A DNA stretch of 64,000 bases from Duganella sacchari (GTDB lineage Bacteria > Pseudomonadota > Gammaproteobacteria > Burkholderiales > Burkholderiaceae_D). A program made the position numbers and the translations under genes. The stretch lies in NCBI RefSeq assembly GCF_900143065.1, contig NZ_FRCX01000007.1:248001-312000 (forward strand), written 5' to 3'. Within the stretch, counting starts at the first letter, position 1; every line of letters begins with the position of its first letter. Shown here in pieces: positions 11,217 through 19,898 of the stretch. Under the pieces are notes generated by a model. The model made no database searches. It was not told the origin of the DNA and saw nothing but the letters and a program-made list of their open reading frames with translations.

Positions 11217-11900
11217 TTAGTTATTGCTCAAACGGGTTGACATTGTTGTTTCTTGTAACCCGTCCTTAGACAAAAGTAGGATTTTGTCTGTCATTTTTGC
11301 CGCATGTTGAGAATGTGTCACCATGATTGCACAGGCGCCGGTGGCTTTTATTTCACGTTGTAACAGGCTGAGGATGGCGTCGGCGGTATCCGGGTCAAGA
11401 TTACCCGTTGGTTCATCAGCCAGCACCAGCGCCGGGCGGTGCACCAGGGCGCGGGCAATGGCGACCCGCTGCATCTGGCCTCCCGAGATCTGGTGTGGGA
11501 AATCATGTTCGCGTCCCCCGAGGCCGACAGCGTCCAGCATCTCTTTCGCGCGGTCGGTTGGCATGCCGTTAAGCAACAACGGCAGCGCTACATTTTGTAA
11601 CAACGTTAAATGCGGCAGTACATGAAAGGCCTGAAAGATAAAACCCATGCGCGCGCGCCGCAATCGGGTGGCGGCATCGTCGTCGAGGCCGGACATGGCA
11701 ATGCCGTCGACGATGATCGGCGACAGGCCCGGTTTGCTGTCCGGCACGTCCAGTCCGGCGATCAGATTTAACAATGTCGACTTGCCGACGCCGGAATCGC
11801 CCATGATGGAGACAAATTCTCCCGCCTTGAAAGTCCATGACAGTTCATGCAGGACCGGGCGCTCGGCGTAGGATTTGGAAAGTTTGTTGAGTTCGAGCAT
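11217..11900 (-). CDS. ABC transporter ATP-binding protein, LolD/MacB-like, in a PhnCDE-type operon
   Basis: The 227-residue ATPase has Walker A GDSGVGKST at about residue 34, Q-loop FIFQAFHVLPHLTLLQN, signature ISGGQMQRVAIARAL and Walker B ALVLADEPTGNLD. This layout is typical of LolD/MacB-type ATPases, whose usual partners are FtsX-like permeases. Here its ATG overlaps the stop of a PhnE-like permease (TAATG at 11898-11902), and it is the last of five genes starting at 15200. The operon already holds a PhnC-like ATPase, so this is a second ATPase for the second permease. The pairing is unusual. Confidence 0.85.
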   Translation of the reverse strand: MLELNKLSKSYAERPVLHELSWTFKAGEFVSIMGDSGVGKSTLLNLIAGLDVPDSKPGLSPIIVDGIAMSGLDDDAATRLRRARMGFIFQAFHVLPHLTLLQNVALPLLLNGMPTDRAKEMLDAVGLGGREHDFPHQISGGQMQRVAIARALVHRPALVLADEPTGNLDPDTADAILSLLQREIKATGACAIMVTHSQHAAKMTDKILLLSKDGLQETTMSTRLSNN

Positions 11901-12691
11901 TATCGTGTGAGTGTGCGGCGGAGGGCGAAGCTGGCGCCATCGACCAGCGCCACCAGCAATAGCATGGCGAGGATGACGGTAGCGGCCAGCGGCATCTGGA
12001 ACAAAGACAGGTGGTATTTCAGCATCTGGCCCAAACCACCGGCGCCTACCACGCCCAGAATGGCGGCGGCGCGGATGTTGTTCTCCCAGCGGTACAGGGT
12101 ATAGGACAGCATCTGCGGCAAGGTTTGCGGCAGCGTGGCGTAGAGGAAGGCGCTGGTGGCGCTGGCGCCGTTGGTGCGCAGGCTTTGTTCGGGCAGTGGC
12201 GCGGCGTTTTCCAGCGAGTCGGCAAACAGGCGGCCCAGCACACCGGCCGTGTGGGCGGCCAGTGCCAGCGTGCCGCCCAGCGGCCCCAGGCCGGCGGCGA
12301 TCAGCATGACCGACGCCCATACCAGTTCAGGAATCGAGCGCAGCACATTGAGCAGCGCGCGCATGGCGGCGCGTGGTGCGGCGCCGAAGCGTCCGGAGGC
12401 GGGCAGCGAAAACGCCAGGCCGAAGAGTACGGCCAGCAGCGTACCCAGACCGGACATGGCCAGCGTCTCCACGGCGGCCCAGAAGGTTTTGGCAAGGAAG
12501 GGCAGGCCCGTCTCTGGCGGCGCGAAACCGCCCAGCAGTTCCAGCGTGCTGTTGACGGCTTCCACCGTGAAGAATTCGCGCCACTTCAGCGGCAGCGTGG
12601 CAAAGCTGGCGACAATGAGCGCGGCCAGCATGGCCATCAGCACGATGACGGTCCAGTCGCGGCGCGGCGGCTTGGGCAGGTGCGGATTCAT
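11900..12691 (-). CDS. PhnE-like ABC permease, second copy
   Basis: I start the gene at ATG 12691, which overlaps the TGA of the first permease (ATGA). The longer frame upstream only shadows that gene. The 263-residue protein has about five to six membrane helices. The permease coupling loop is NVLRSIPELVWASVMLIAAGLGPLGGTLALAAHTAGVLG and the C-terminal YRWENNIRAAAILGVVGAGGLGQ is the EAA-like motif of PhnE permeases. Two permease genes side by side suggest a heterodimer in the inner membrane. Confidence 0.87.
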   Translation of the reverse strand: MNPHLPKPPRRDWTVIVLMAMLAALIVASFATLPLKWREFFTVEAVNSTLELLGGFAPPETGLPFLAKTFWAAVETLAMSGLGTLLAVLFGLAFSLPASGRFGAAPRAAMRALLNVLRSIPELVWASVMLIAAGLGPLGGTLALAAHTAGVLGRLFADSLENAAPLPEQSLRTNGASATSAFLYATLPQTLPQMLSYTLYRWENNIRAAAILGVVGAGGLGQMLKYHLSLFQMPLAATVILAMLLLVALVDGASFALRRTLTR

Positions 12692-13515
12692 CCCAGCCTC
12701 CGGCGCAGCACTTTGGAGAACTGGTCGGCCAGCGCGACCAGCGCGACGAACACCAGCAGCATGGCGGCCACCTCCGACCCCGCCAGCATCTTCATCGATT
12801 CGTCCATGCGCTGGCCAAGACCGCCGGCGCCGACGAATCCCATCACCACCGAGCCGCGGATCGCGCACTCCCAGCGGTAGACGGTGTAGGACATAAGCTC
12901 CGATGCCGCTTCCGGCAGCGCACCATACAGCAGCGCAGACAGGCGCCCGCTGCCATTGGCGAGCAGCGTATCGCTTGCGTGGGCATCGGAGGACTCGAGG
13001 ATTTCAGCATAGACCTTGCCCAGCATGCCGCAGTAGGTCAGGGCGATGGCCAGCACGCCGGCTGTCGGCCCCAGGCCGATAATCCGCACAAACAGCAGTG
13101 CCCACACCAGTTCCGGCACGGAGCGCAGCAGCACCAGCAGCCAGCGTACCGCCTGCCGCACGGCGCGGGCGGCCGGCCGCATGCGGCCCGTGCCCAGCGC
13201 GGATATCGACAGCTGTTCGTTGATGATCAGCGTGGCCGGGATGGCGCCCAGCAGGGCCAGCGTCAGGCCGGCGGTGGCAATGGCGACCGTGTTCCAGGTT
13301 TCACGCAGTAGCATGTCGAGGAATTCGGCGCTGTGCGCGGGGACCAGGAAGTCGGCCAGAAAACGTCCGGTTGCACGCAGGCTTTGTTCATCCAGCAGTA
13401 TCCACGGCTTGAACTCGGTGACCACCAGCGTCGGCCACAGCACCAGCAGCGCGGCGACAATGGCGAGGATGCGGCCGCGCAGGGCGGGGTCGCGGTGTAC
13501 GGACAACGTGACCAT
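12688..13515 (-). CDS. PhnE-like ABC permease, first copy
   Basis: The 275-residue inner-membrane protein has several hydrophobic helices, the motif LLRSVPELVWALLFVRIIGLGP near residue 130 and the coupling segment YRWECAIRGSVVMGFVGAGGLGQ near residue 215, both characteristic of phosphonate/selenate-type permeases. Its ATG overlaps the stop of the ATPase gene (TAATG at 13513-13517), and its own TGA overlaps the next permease. It should form the membrane channel with the second permease. Confidence 0.9.
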   Translation of the reverse strand: MVTLSVHRDPALRGRILAIVAALLVLWPTLVVTEFKPWILLDEQSLRATGRFLADFLVPAHSAEFLDMLLRETWNTVAIATAGLTLALLGAIPATLIINEQLSISALGTGRMRPAARAVRQAVRWLLVLLRSVPELVWALLFVRIIGLGPTAGVLAIALTYCGMLGKVYAEILESSDAHASDTLLANGSGRLSALLYGALPEAASELMSYTVYRWECAIRGSVVMGFVGAGGLGQRMDESMKMLAGSEVAAMLLVFVALVALADQFSKVLRRRLG

Positions 13516-14333
13516 TACAGGCAGGCGCCCACGCCCGGTTTGACGGCCATCGCGTCATCATGCGGCGGTTTGCTGGCGGCGGGCGGTTCGCCCTGATACA
13601 GTGCGGCGATCATTTGCGGCGTGACCTGCGCGCGCGGCAGGTCAAATTCGATACGGCCATCGCGCAGTGCGACGATGCGCGGGAAGTGGCTCAGCGCCAG
13701 ATCCACCTGGTGCAGGCTGCAAATCAGCGTGGCGCCGCGTGCGCCGGCTTCCTCGCGCAAGGTGGTCAGCGTGAGTTCGGACAGTGCCGGATCAAGTGCG
13801 GACAGCGGCTCGTCCACCAGCAGCGCCTTGGCCGGCGACAGCAGCAGGCGCGCCAGGCCGCAGCGCTGGCGTTCGCCGCCAGACAGGCGGTCAACCCGGG
13901 AATACAGTTTGTCGCCCAGGTTAAAGCGTGACAGCGCCTGCCATGCGGCTTGCGGATCGGCGGGCTTGAACAGCGATGCGAGTGCGCGCCACACCGGCCA
14001 TTGCGGCAGGCGTGCCGCCAGCACCGCCGTCACCACGCGCTGGCGCGGCGGCAGCGGCGGGGTTTGCGGCGCCAGGAACAACTGCGCGCGCAGGCGATGG
14101 CGGGCCGCTTCGCCCAGCGCCCACGGGTCTACGCCGAAGGCCTGAAAGCTGCCTTCGGCCGGCTTATGGGACAGCGAGAGTGTCGCCAGCAGTGTGGTCT
14201 TGCCGGCGCCGGAAGGGCCGATCAGGGCCACTTGCTCGCCCTGTTCGATGGTCAGGTCAATCGCTTGCAGCGCGGGTGCTGGCGATGCGCCGAGGTGGCG
14301 CACCGTGAGGTTTTGCAGTTGATACGTTGGCAT
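13515..14333 (-). CDS. PhnC-like ABC transporter ATP-binding protein
   Basis: The 272-residue protein carries Walker A GPSGAGKTT (about residues 38-46), signature LSGGERQRCGLARLL, Walker B ALLVDEPLSALDP and an H-loop CSLHQVDLAL. It hydrolyses ATP to drive import. It lies 6 bp downstream of the substrate-binding protein gene and overlaps the first permease by the TAATG motif, so the operon is tightly coupled. Order (binding protein, ATPase, permeases) is that of phosphonate-type importers. Confidence 0.9.
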   Translation of the reverse strand: MPTYQLQNLTVRHLGASPAPALQAIDLTIEQGEQVALIGPSGAGKTTLLATLSLSHKPAEGSFQAFGVDPWALGEAARHRLRAQLFLAPQTPPLPPRQRVVTAVLAARLPQWPVWRALASLFKPADPQAAWQALSRFNLGDKLYSRVDRLSGGERQRCGLARLLLSPAKALLVDEPLSALDPALSELTLTTLREEAGARGATLICSLHQVDLALSHFPRIVALRDGRIEFDLPRAQVTPQMIAALYQGEPPAASKPPHDDAMAVKPGVGACL

Positions 14334-14339
14334 TGCAGA

Positions 14340-15200
14340 CTACTTCAGCAGGCCCGCGTTTCTGGCTGCGGCTTCGATGTTCTTGTAGTTCTCGGCCTTG
14401 GTCGGGATGAATTTGGACGCGCGCTGCAGTTCCATGATGGCCTTGTCCTCAGGCTTGCTGGCGTCCAGCGCCAGGAAGGCGTCGCTCAGTTTTTTCTTCA
14501 GGTCGGCGTTCATGTCGGTACGCACGGACCAGTTGTAGTCGTAGTAGCCAGGCGTGGTGTAGAACACGCGCACCACGGCGGGATCGACCTTCTTCGCTTC
14601 CAGCAGTTTTTCCCACACCGAGATATTCAGCGCGCCTGCATCGACCTTGCCGCCTGCGACCGCTGCGACAGTGGCGTCGTGCGCGCCGGAGAAGGCGATG
14701 CGTTTCAGATCGGTGTCCGGGTTGATCTTCGCCTGCAGCAGGTAGTAGCGCGGCATCAGGTGGCCCGAGGTCGAGGATTCGGAGCCGAAGCTCAGGGTTT
14801 TGCCCTTGAGGTCATTCAGGCTGTTGATGCTCTTGTTGGTGGTGACGAACACCGAGCGGAATTTTTCATCTTCGGCGCGTTGTACCAGTGGCGTGATGGC
14901 GCCCTTGCTGCGCTCATTGGCCTGGACGAAGGTGAAGCCGCCAAACCAGACCATGTCGACTTTTTTATTAATCAGGGCTTCCACCGAGGCGGCGTAGTCG
15001 GTCACCGGGGTGAATTCAACCTTCATGCCGATCTTCTTCTCCAGATACTCGCCGAGCGGCTTGAACTTGCGTTGCAGTTCGGTCGGTGCTTCGTCGGGAA
15101 TGGCCGACACGCGGAACACGTGATCGGCCGACTGTGCATGAGACCAGGAAGCGGCCAGCAGCATGCCGGCAGCGAGTAAGGATCTGAGGGTGAGTTTCAT
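14340..15200 (-). CDS. PhnD-like periplasmic binding protein, putative selenate class
   Basis: The 286-residue protein has a signal peptide (MKLTLRSLLAAGMLLAASWSHA, cut near residue 22). It has the PhnD fold markers: FRVSAIPDEAPTELQRKF, ALINKKVDMVWFGGFTFVQ, GSESSTSGHLMPRYYLLQ and SGAHDATVAAVAGGKVDAGAL. IPDE followed by TELQRKFKPLGEYLEKKIG is what I recall for the subfamily annotated as putative selenate ABC transporter binding protein, which often lies near selD. selD is 12 kb away here. The substrate is not proven; phosphonate or another oxyanion remains possible. It is divergent from egtD. Confidence 0.82.
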   Translation of the reverse strand: MKLTLRSLLAAGMLLAASWSHAQSADHVFRVSAIPDEAPTELQRKFKPLGEYLEKKIGMKVEFTPVTDYAASVEALINKKVDMVWFGGFTFVQANERSKGAITPLVQRAEDEKFRSVFVTTNKSINSLNDLKGKTLSFGSESSTSGHLMPRYYLLQAKINPDTDLKRIAFSGAHDATVAAVAGGKVDAGALNISVWEKLLEAKKVDPAVVRVFYTTPGYYDYNWSVRTDMNADLKKKLSDAFLALDASKPEDKAIMELQRASKFIPTKAENYKNIEAAARNAGLLK

Positions 15201-15326
15201 TGTTGTTTGCCCTTTAATGTGAGAAGTCGCACAGAACTTTCGGTACAGCGCTACAAAATAGATATTCGGCTATCATAGCAAAAATCACCTCGGCGGATGG
15301 CCACCTACATAAAGGCAGAGCACCGT

Positions 15327-16331
15327 ATGCAAATGTCCCGCACCTCGGCGATCCGTGTTGTTTCGCCCAACGTAAGCAACACGCTGCCGCTGCGGCAGGC
15401 CCATGGCAGCGCGGCTGTCATCGCAGAAATCAGCGAGGGATTGCTGGCGTCGTCCGCACACATGTCGCCCAAATTCCTCTACGACGATCTCGGCTCCAAA
15501 CTGTTCGAGGCGATCTGCGAATTACCTGAGTATTACCCGACCCGTACCGAAGCAAGCATCTTTGCTGCCTATGGCGCCGATATGGCGCATGTGGTGGGGG
15601 ACGGCGCATCGCTGATCGACCTGGGGGCCGGCAACTGCGCCAAGGCCGCTGCGCTGTTCCCGCTATTGAAGCCGGCGCAGTATGTGCCGGTCGATATCTC
15701 GCGTGACTTCCTGCTGGGCGCTGTGAACTCGTTACAACAGCGCTTCCCGCAGATCGAGATGACCGCGCTGGGGCTGGACTTCTCCAACGGCTTTGAATTG
15801 CCGGACAGCGTGCGCAGCGAGCGCCGCGTGTTCTTTTATCCCGGTTCCTCGATCGGCAATTTCTCGCCGGAGCAGGCGGTGGGCTTTTTGCGCGGCCTGC
15901 GCGCCAATGCCGGCGAGGATGGCGGGCTGCTGATCGGCGTCGATCTGATCAAGGATCACGCCCTGCTGGACGCGGCATATGACGATGCCCTGGGCGTGAC
16001 CAGCGCGTTCAACCTGAACATGCTGCGCCACCTGAATCATTTGGTCGGTGCGGACTTCGATGTCGACCAATGGCAGCATGTGGCTTTCTTCAATCCCGAG
16101 CTAAGCCGCATTGAAATGCATCTGGAAGCGCGTTGTCCGCTGACTGTCACCTGGCGTGGCGGCGAGCGCGATTTCGCCCGTGGCGAACGGATACACACGG
16201 AAGACAGCTACAAATACACCCGCCAGTCGTTTGCCACCTTGCTGGAGCGGGCCGGCTTTGCCACCCAGCGCATGTGGACAGACAAGGATCACTGGTTCGC
16301 TGTCATTTACGCGCGTGCTATCGGCGATTGA
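15327..16331 (+). CDS. egtD: L-histidine N-alpha-methyltransferase EgtD
   Basis: EgtD trimethylates histidine to hercynine with three SAM molecules, the first step of ergothioneine synthesis. The protein has MSPKFLYDDLGSKLFEAICELPEYYPTRTE near the N-terminus, SAM motif LIDLGAGNCAKA, PGSSIGNFSPEQAVGFL and, near the C-terminus, TEDSYKYTRQSF, all typical. I choose ATG 15327 (334 residues) because AAGGCAGAG precedes it by 6 bases; ATG 15297 has no ribosome site. egtB follows after 3 bp. The gene is divergent from the PhnD-like operon. Confidence 0.93.
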   Translation: MQMSRTSAIRVVSPNVSNTLPLRQAHGSAAVIAEISEGLLASSAHMSPKFLYDDLGSKLFEAICELPEYYPTRTEASIFAAYGADMAHVVGDGASLIDLGAGNCAKAAALFPLLKPAQYVPVDISRDFLLGAVNSLQQRFPQIEMTALGLDFSNGFELPDSVRSERRVFFYPGSSIGNFSPEQAVGFLRGLRANAGEDGGLLIGVDLIKDHALLDAAYDDALGVTSAFNLNMLRHLNHLVGADFDVDQWQHVAFFNPELSRIEMHLEARCPLTVTWRGGERDFARGERIHTEDSYKYTRQSFATLLERAGFATQRMWTDKDHWFAVIYARAIGD

Positions 16332-16334
16332 ACC

Positions 16335-17555
16335 ATGAACCAGCTACACAATCGCTACACTGCGGTACGCAAACACACGCTGGCATTGGCCGAACCGCTG
16401 TCCGATGAGGACTGCGGCGCGCAATCGATGCCGGACGCCAGTCCGATCAAGTGGCATCTGGCGCACACGACGTGGTTTTTTGAGACCTTTATCCTGGAGC
16501 GACTTGAGCACGATTTTGCGCCGTTTCATCCGGCGTTCCGCATCCTGTTCAATTCCTATTACAACGGCATCGGCGAGAAGCATCCGCGTCCGCAGCGCGG
16601 CTTGCTGACGCGGCCCGGCATGGCGCAGGTGCGCGCCTATCGCGCCGATGTGGATGCGCGTATTGCCCGTCTGCTGGAGAGTGAGGGCGGCGCCGAACTG
16701 GAGATACTGATTACACTGGGCTTGCAGCATGAGCAGCAGCATCAGGAGCTGATGCTCACGGACGTCAAGCACCTGCTGGCGCAAAGCCTGCTGCGGCCTG
16801 CCTACATGGAAATCCCGTTGCATCCCGCTGCAGCCAGCGCACCGCTGGCGTGGCTGGAATTTGAAGGCGGCCTGACCGAGATCGGCTACGACGGCACAGG
16901 CTTCAGCTTCGATAACGAACTGCCACGCCACAAGCAGTATGTGGCGCCATTTGCGCTGGCCTCGCGGCTGGTGACCAATGGCGAGTACCTGGCCTTCATC
17001 AACGCTGGCGGCTATTTCAACGCTGCCTTGTGGCTGGCGGAAGGCTGGGACTGGGTACGCGCCCAGAATCTGAAAGCGCCGATTTACTGGTTCCAGGACG
17101 AGCAGGGCGCCTGGCAGGAGTTCACGCTCCATGGCGCGCAGCCGCTGGACCTCAATCGCCCAGTCACGCACGTCTCGCTGTTTGAAGCGGATGCTTATGC
17201 CAATTGGGCTGGCGCGCGCCTGCCCACTGAAGCCGAATGGGAGTGCGCAGCTGTGCAGGCGCGCGCACCGGTGGAAACCGGATCGCTGCATCCGGCCGGT
17301 GTTACCGGCGAGCGTCTGCGGCAGATGTACGGCCACTGCTGGCAGTGGACCAGCAGCAGCTATGCGCCATACCCCGGCTTTGCGGCGGCGGAAGGTGCGC
17401 TCGGCGAATACAACGGCAAGTTCATGCTGAACCAGTATGTGCTGCGCGGCTCGTCGTGCGCGACGCCGGAGGGACATGCGCGCGCCAGTTACCGTAACTT
17501 CTTCCCGGCTGGCGCGCGCTGGCAATTTACCGGCATCCGGCTGGCTCGCCGTTAA
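16335..17555 (+). CDS. egtB: Ergothioneine synthase EgtB
   Basis: The 406-residue non-heme iron enzyme joins hercynine to a thiol (cysteine or gamma-glutamylcysteine) and makes the sulfoxide. The N-terminal DinB-like domain has WHLAHTTWFFE (ligand His44) and QHEQQHQELM (His132, His136), the complete three-histidine iron site. The C-terminal FGE-sulfatase domain has LPTEAEWECAA, the WQWTSSSYAPYPGF segment and VLRGSSCATPEGHARASYRNFF. It follows egtD directly, the common proteobacterial egtD-egtB pair. No EgtE lyase is seen nearby. It is the reference for judging the SenA-like protein at 28607. Confidence 0.95.
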   Translation: MNQLHNRYTAVRKHTLALAEPLSDEDCGAQSMPDASPIKWHLAHTTWFFETFILERLEHDFAPFHPAFRILFNSYYNGIGEKHPRPQRGLLTRPGMAQVRAYRADVDARIARLLESEGGAELEILITLGLQHEQQHQELMLTDVKHLLAQSLLRPAYMEIPLHPAAASAPLAWLEFEGGLTEIGYDGTGFSFDNELPRHKQYVAPFALASRLVTNGEYLAFINAGGYFNAALWLAEGWDWVRAQNLKAPIYWFQDEQGAWQEFTLHGAQPLDLNRPVTHVSLFEADAYANWAGARLPTEAEWECAAVQARAPVETGSLHPAGVTGERLRQMYGHCWQWTSSSYAPYPGFAAAEGALGEYNGKFMLNQYVLRGSSCATPEGHARASYRNFFPAGARWQFTGIRLARR

Positions 17556-17700
17556 GCCGCACGTCAAGCCATATACCGCACCGGGCGGTTCTCAAACCCT
17601 CAATTCTTAGACCCGCGGAACAGACTGACGAATTGATTCAATTCGCCAGCCTGGTCCTGTATCGCGGGCGCCGATCTTGAGATGCGAGAAAATCATTACG

Positions 17701-17727
17701 GGCTCCTCGTCAATCAAACGAAGAGCC
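17701..17727 (-). terminator. Possible leuA terminator hairpin
   Basis: GGCTCCTCG and CGAAGAGCC form a 9-base stem with one wobble around a 9-base loop. On the minus strand it lies 14 bp after the leuA stop. The T-run is offset and weak, so termination is uncertain. Confidence 0.4.
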
Positions 17728-17741
17728 AGCATAACGCGGTA

Positions 17742-19436
17742 TTACGCGGCGATGGCGCCTTTACCTTCGGTCGATTCAGTACGGGCGAGCTGGCGGTTGA
17801 CGGCGCTGAGCACGGCCTTGAACGAGGCGGTCAGGATGTTGCTGTCGGTGGCCGCGCCAAACAGGGTAGGGCCGTTGGCCAAGCGCAGTTCGACATAGCA
17901 GGCTGCCTTGGCGTTGGCGCCGGAGCCAATCGAGTGCTCGTGGTAGTCCATCAGCTTGATGTCCAGGCCCAGCGCATCGACGAAGGCGTCGATCGGGCCG
18001 TTGCCGCCGCCTTGCAGCGCCAGTGGTGCGCCACGGTGCATCATGGCGATATCGATTTGCACCGGCTCATCGCTGCTGGTGTCTTCCACCATCTTGTGCG
18101 AGCTGTAGGCATAAGGTGAAGTCTGCTCGAAGTACTCCTTGCTGAAGATGTTGTAGATGCCTTCGGCGGTGATTTCCAGGCCGGTCTGGTCGGCCACTGC
18201 TTGCACCGCGCGGCTGAATTCAATCTGCAGACGGCGTGGCAGTACCAGGCCGTAATCCTGTTCGAGCAGGTAGGACATGCCGCCCTTGCCCGATTGGCTG
18301 TTGACGCGGATGACGGCGTCGTAGCTGCGGCCCAGGTCTTGCGGGTCGATCGGCAGGTAAGGAATCTCCCAGATCGCGCCGGCTTCCTGCTTGGCGAAGC
18401 CTTTCTTGATCGCGTCCTGGTGCGAGCCGGAAAAGGCGGTGAATACCAGGTCGCCCACATAAGGGTGGCGTGGATGCACTGGCAGCTGGTTGCACTCTTC
18501 CGCTACCTTGCGCACTTCGTCGATGTCGGAGAAGTCCAGGCCAGGATTGACGCCTTGCGTGTAGAGGTTGAGCGCCAGCGTGACCAGGTCGACGTTGCCG
18601 GTGCGTTCGCCGTTGCCGAACAGGCAGCCCTCAACGCGGTCGGCGCCGGCCATCACCGCCAATTCCGCCGAAGCGACAGCGGTGCCGCGGTCGTTGTGCG
18701 GGTGGACCGAGATGATCAGCGAATCGCGGCGGGTCAGCTTGCGCGACATCCATTCGATCTGGTCGGCGTAGATGTTGGGCGTGCTGCATTCCACCGTCGA
18801 TGGCAGGTTGATGATCATCTTCTTGTTGGGCGTCGGCTCGAAGATGGCGATGACGGCGTCGCAGATATGCTTGGAGAAGTCCAGCTCCGTGGTGGAGAAC
18901 GATTCCGGCGTGTATTCGTAGCCCCAGTCGGTGTCCGGGTGCTGTTTGGTCAGCTCTTTCACCAGCTTGGCGCCGCTGGTGGCGATGTTGGTGATCTCTT
19001 CGCGCGACATGCCGAACACCACCTTGCGGAATACCGGCGCCACCGAGTTATACAGGTGGACGATGGCGCGCCTGGCGCCGACGCAGGATTCCACGGTACG
19101 GCGGATCAGCTCTTCACGCGACTGGGTCAGCACGATGATGGTGACGTCGTCCGGGATGCGGTTCTCGTCAATCAGCTTGCGCACGAAGTCGAAATCGGTC
19201 TGCGATGCGGAAGGGAAGCCGACTTCAATCTCTTTCAGGCCGATCTTGATGAGCAGCTCGAACATGCGGATTTTCTTCTCGATGCTCATTGGCTCGATCA
19301 GCGCCTGGTTACCGTCGCGCAGGTCGGTGCTCATCCAGATTGGCGGTTTGCTGATAATGGCGTTCGGCCAGGTACGGTCGGTCAACTGGACAGCCGGGAA
19401 GGCGCGGTATTTGCTCGCTGGGTTCTGCAACATCAT
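17742..19436 (-). CDS. leuA: 2-isopropylmalate synthase (long form)
   Basis: The 564-residue enzyme condenses acetyl-CoA and 2-oxoisovalerate in the first committed step of leucine synthesis. It has MSTDLRDGNQAL (metal-binding Asp) near residue 36, IGLKEIEVGFPSASQTDFDF, SVHPHNDRGTAVA and GCLFGNGERTGNVDLV, followed by a C-terminal leucine-sensing domain. Length and motifs fit the LeuA type 2 family. A leucine-rich leader peptide with a promoter lies upstream (19725-19848), which implies control by leucyl-tRNA supply. AGGAG precedes the start. Confidence 0.95.
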   Translation of the reverse strand: MMLQNPASKYRAFPAVQLTDRTWPNAIISKPPIWMSTDLRDGNQALIEPMSIEKKIRMFELLIKIGLKEIEVGFPSASQTDFDFVRKLIDENRIPDDVTIIVLTQSREELIRRTVESCVGARRAIVHLYNSVAPVFRKVVFGMSREEITNIATSGAKLVKELTKQHPDTDWGYEYTPESFSTTELDFSKHICDAVIAIFEPTPNKKMIINLPSTVECSTPNIYADQIEWMSRKLTRRDSLIISVHPHNDRGTAVASAELAVMAGADRVEGCLFGNGERTGNVDLVTLALNLYTQGVNPGLDFSDIDEVRKVAEECNQLPVHPRHPYVGDLVFTAFSGSHQDAIKKGFAKQEAGAIWEIPYLPIDPQDLGRSYDAVIRVNSQSGKGGMSYLLEQDYGLVLPRRLQIEFSRAVQAVADQTGLEITAEGIYNIFSKEYFEQTSPYAYSSHKMVEDTSSDEPVQIDIAMMHRGAPLALQGGGNGPIDAFVDALGLDIKLMDYHEHSIGSGANAKAACYVELRLANGPTLFGAATDSNILTASFKAVLSAVNRQLARTESTEGKGAIAA

Positions 19437-19724
19437 GGTAATGCTCCTGAATTCTGAATTGTGGATGCCGGCGTGGGGGTGCTGGCGCTACTGGGTGTGG
19501 CGGAGGGTTGCCGTGCTACCACGGGGCGCTAGGCGCGGCAACCGGTCGGTAGTTTTAGCAGTAGCGTCGACAGCAGACGTGCGCCAGCCGGCATCGCGAT
19601 CGCATCGCGGGTGCTAGATGGAGCAAGGGAGGCCGTAGTCGTAGAGAGCATCGGTGCAAAACTTTCCTGGATTTTGGAGACTGTGCGGCTTGTGGCCGTC
19701 ACGAGGGTGCAACAGGGACGCGGA
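19437..19724 (-). promoter_or_regulatory. leuA leader RNA region
   Basis: This 288-base stretch between the leader peptide stop and leuA holds no gene on either strand. It contains a perfect 8-base inverted repeat, 19506-19513 with 19536-19543, nested near further GC-rich repeats. I do not see a stem directly followed by a long U-run, so either termination depends on Rho or on a structure I could not resolve, or control acts on leuA translation. Confidence 0.5.
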
Positions 19725-19811
19725 TTAAGCGCGTGCTAGTAGGCGCGCTGCTAGCGATAGGGCGCTGGCAGGCGATAGCAGGAAAGCGGATAGGTGCAGA
19801 TGCGAGATCAT
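19725..19811 (-). CDS. leuL: leu operon leader peptide (28 residues)
   Basis: From ATG 19811 the minus strand encodes a 28-residue peptide that ends at TAA 19725-19727. Eight of 28 residues are Leu and six of those codons are CTA, which is rare in this GC-rich genome. Clusters of rare Leu codons ahead of leuA are the hallmark of a leucine attenuator: slow decoding under leucine starvation stalls the ribosome and changes RNA folding downstream. No ribosome site is seen; the -10 at 19819-19824 ends 7 bases before the ATG, so the mRNA may be leaderless. Prediction only. Confidence 0.72.
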   Translation of the reverse strand: MISHLHLSAFLLSPASALSLAARLLARA

Positions 19812-19818
19812 GGGCTTT

Positions 19819-19848
19819 AATGTAAGAGATCGCTGCGTTTGGTGTCAA
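19819..19848 (-). promoter_or_regulatory. leuL-leuA promoter
   Basis: On the minus strand TTGACA (19848-19843, perfect -35) is followed after 18 bases by TACATT (19824-19819). The predicted start falls at or next to the leader ATG at 19811. Confidence 0.6.
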
Positions 19849-19898
19849 GGAAATTTTGCGCACAGGACAGCAAGCGCAGGCCGGATCGCCACAAGGCC

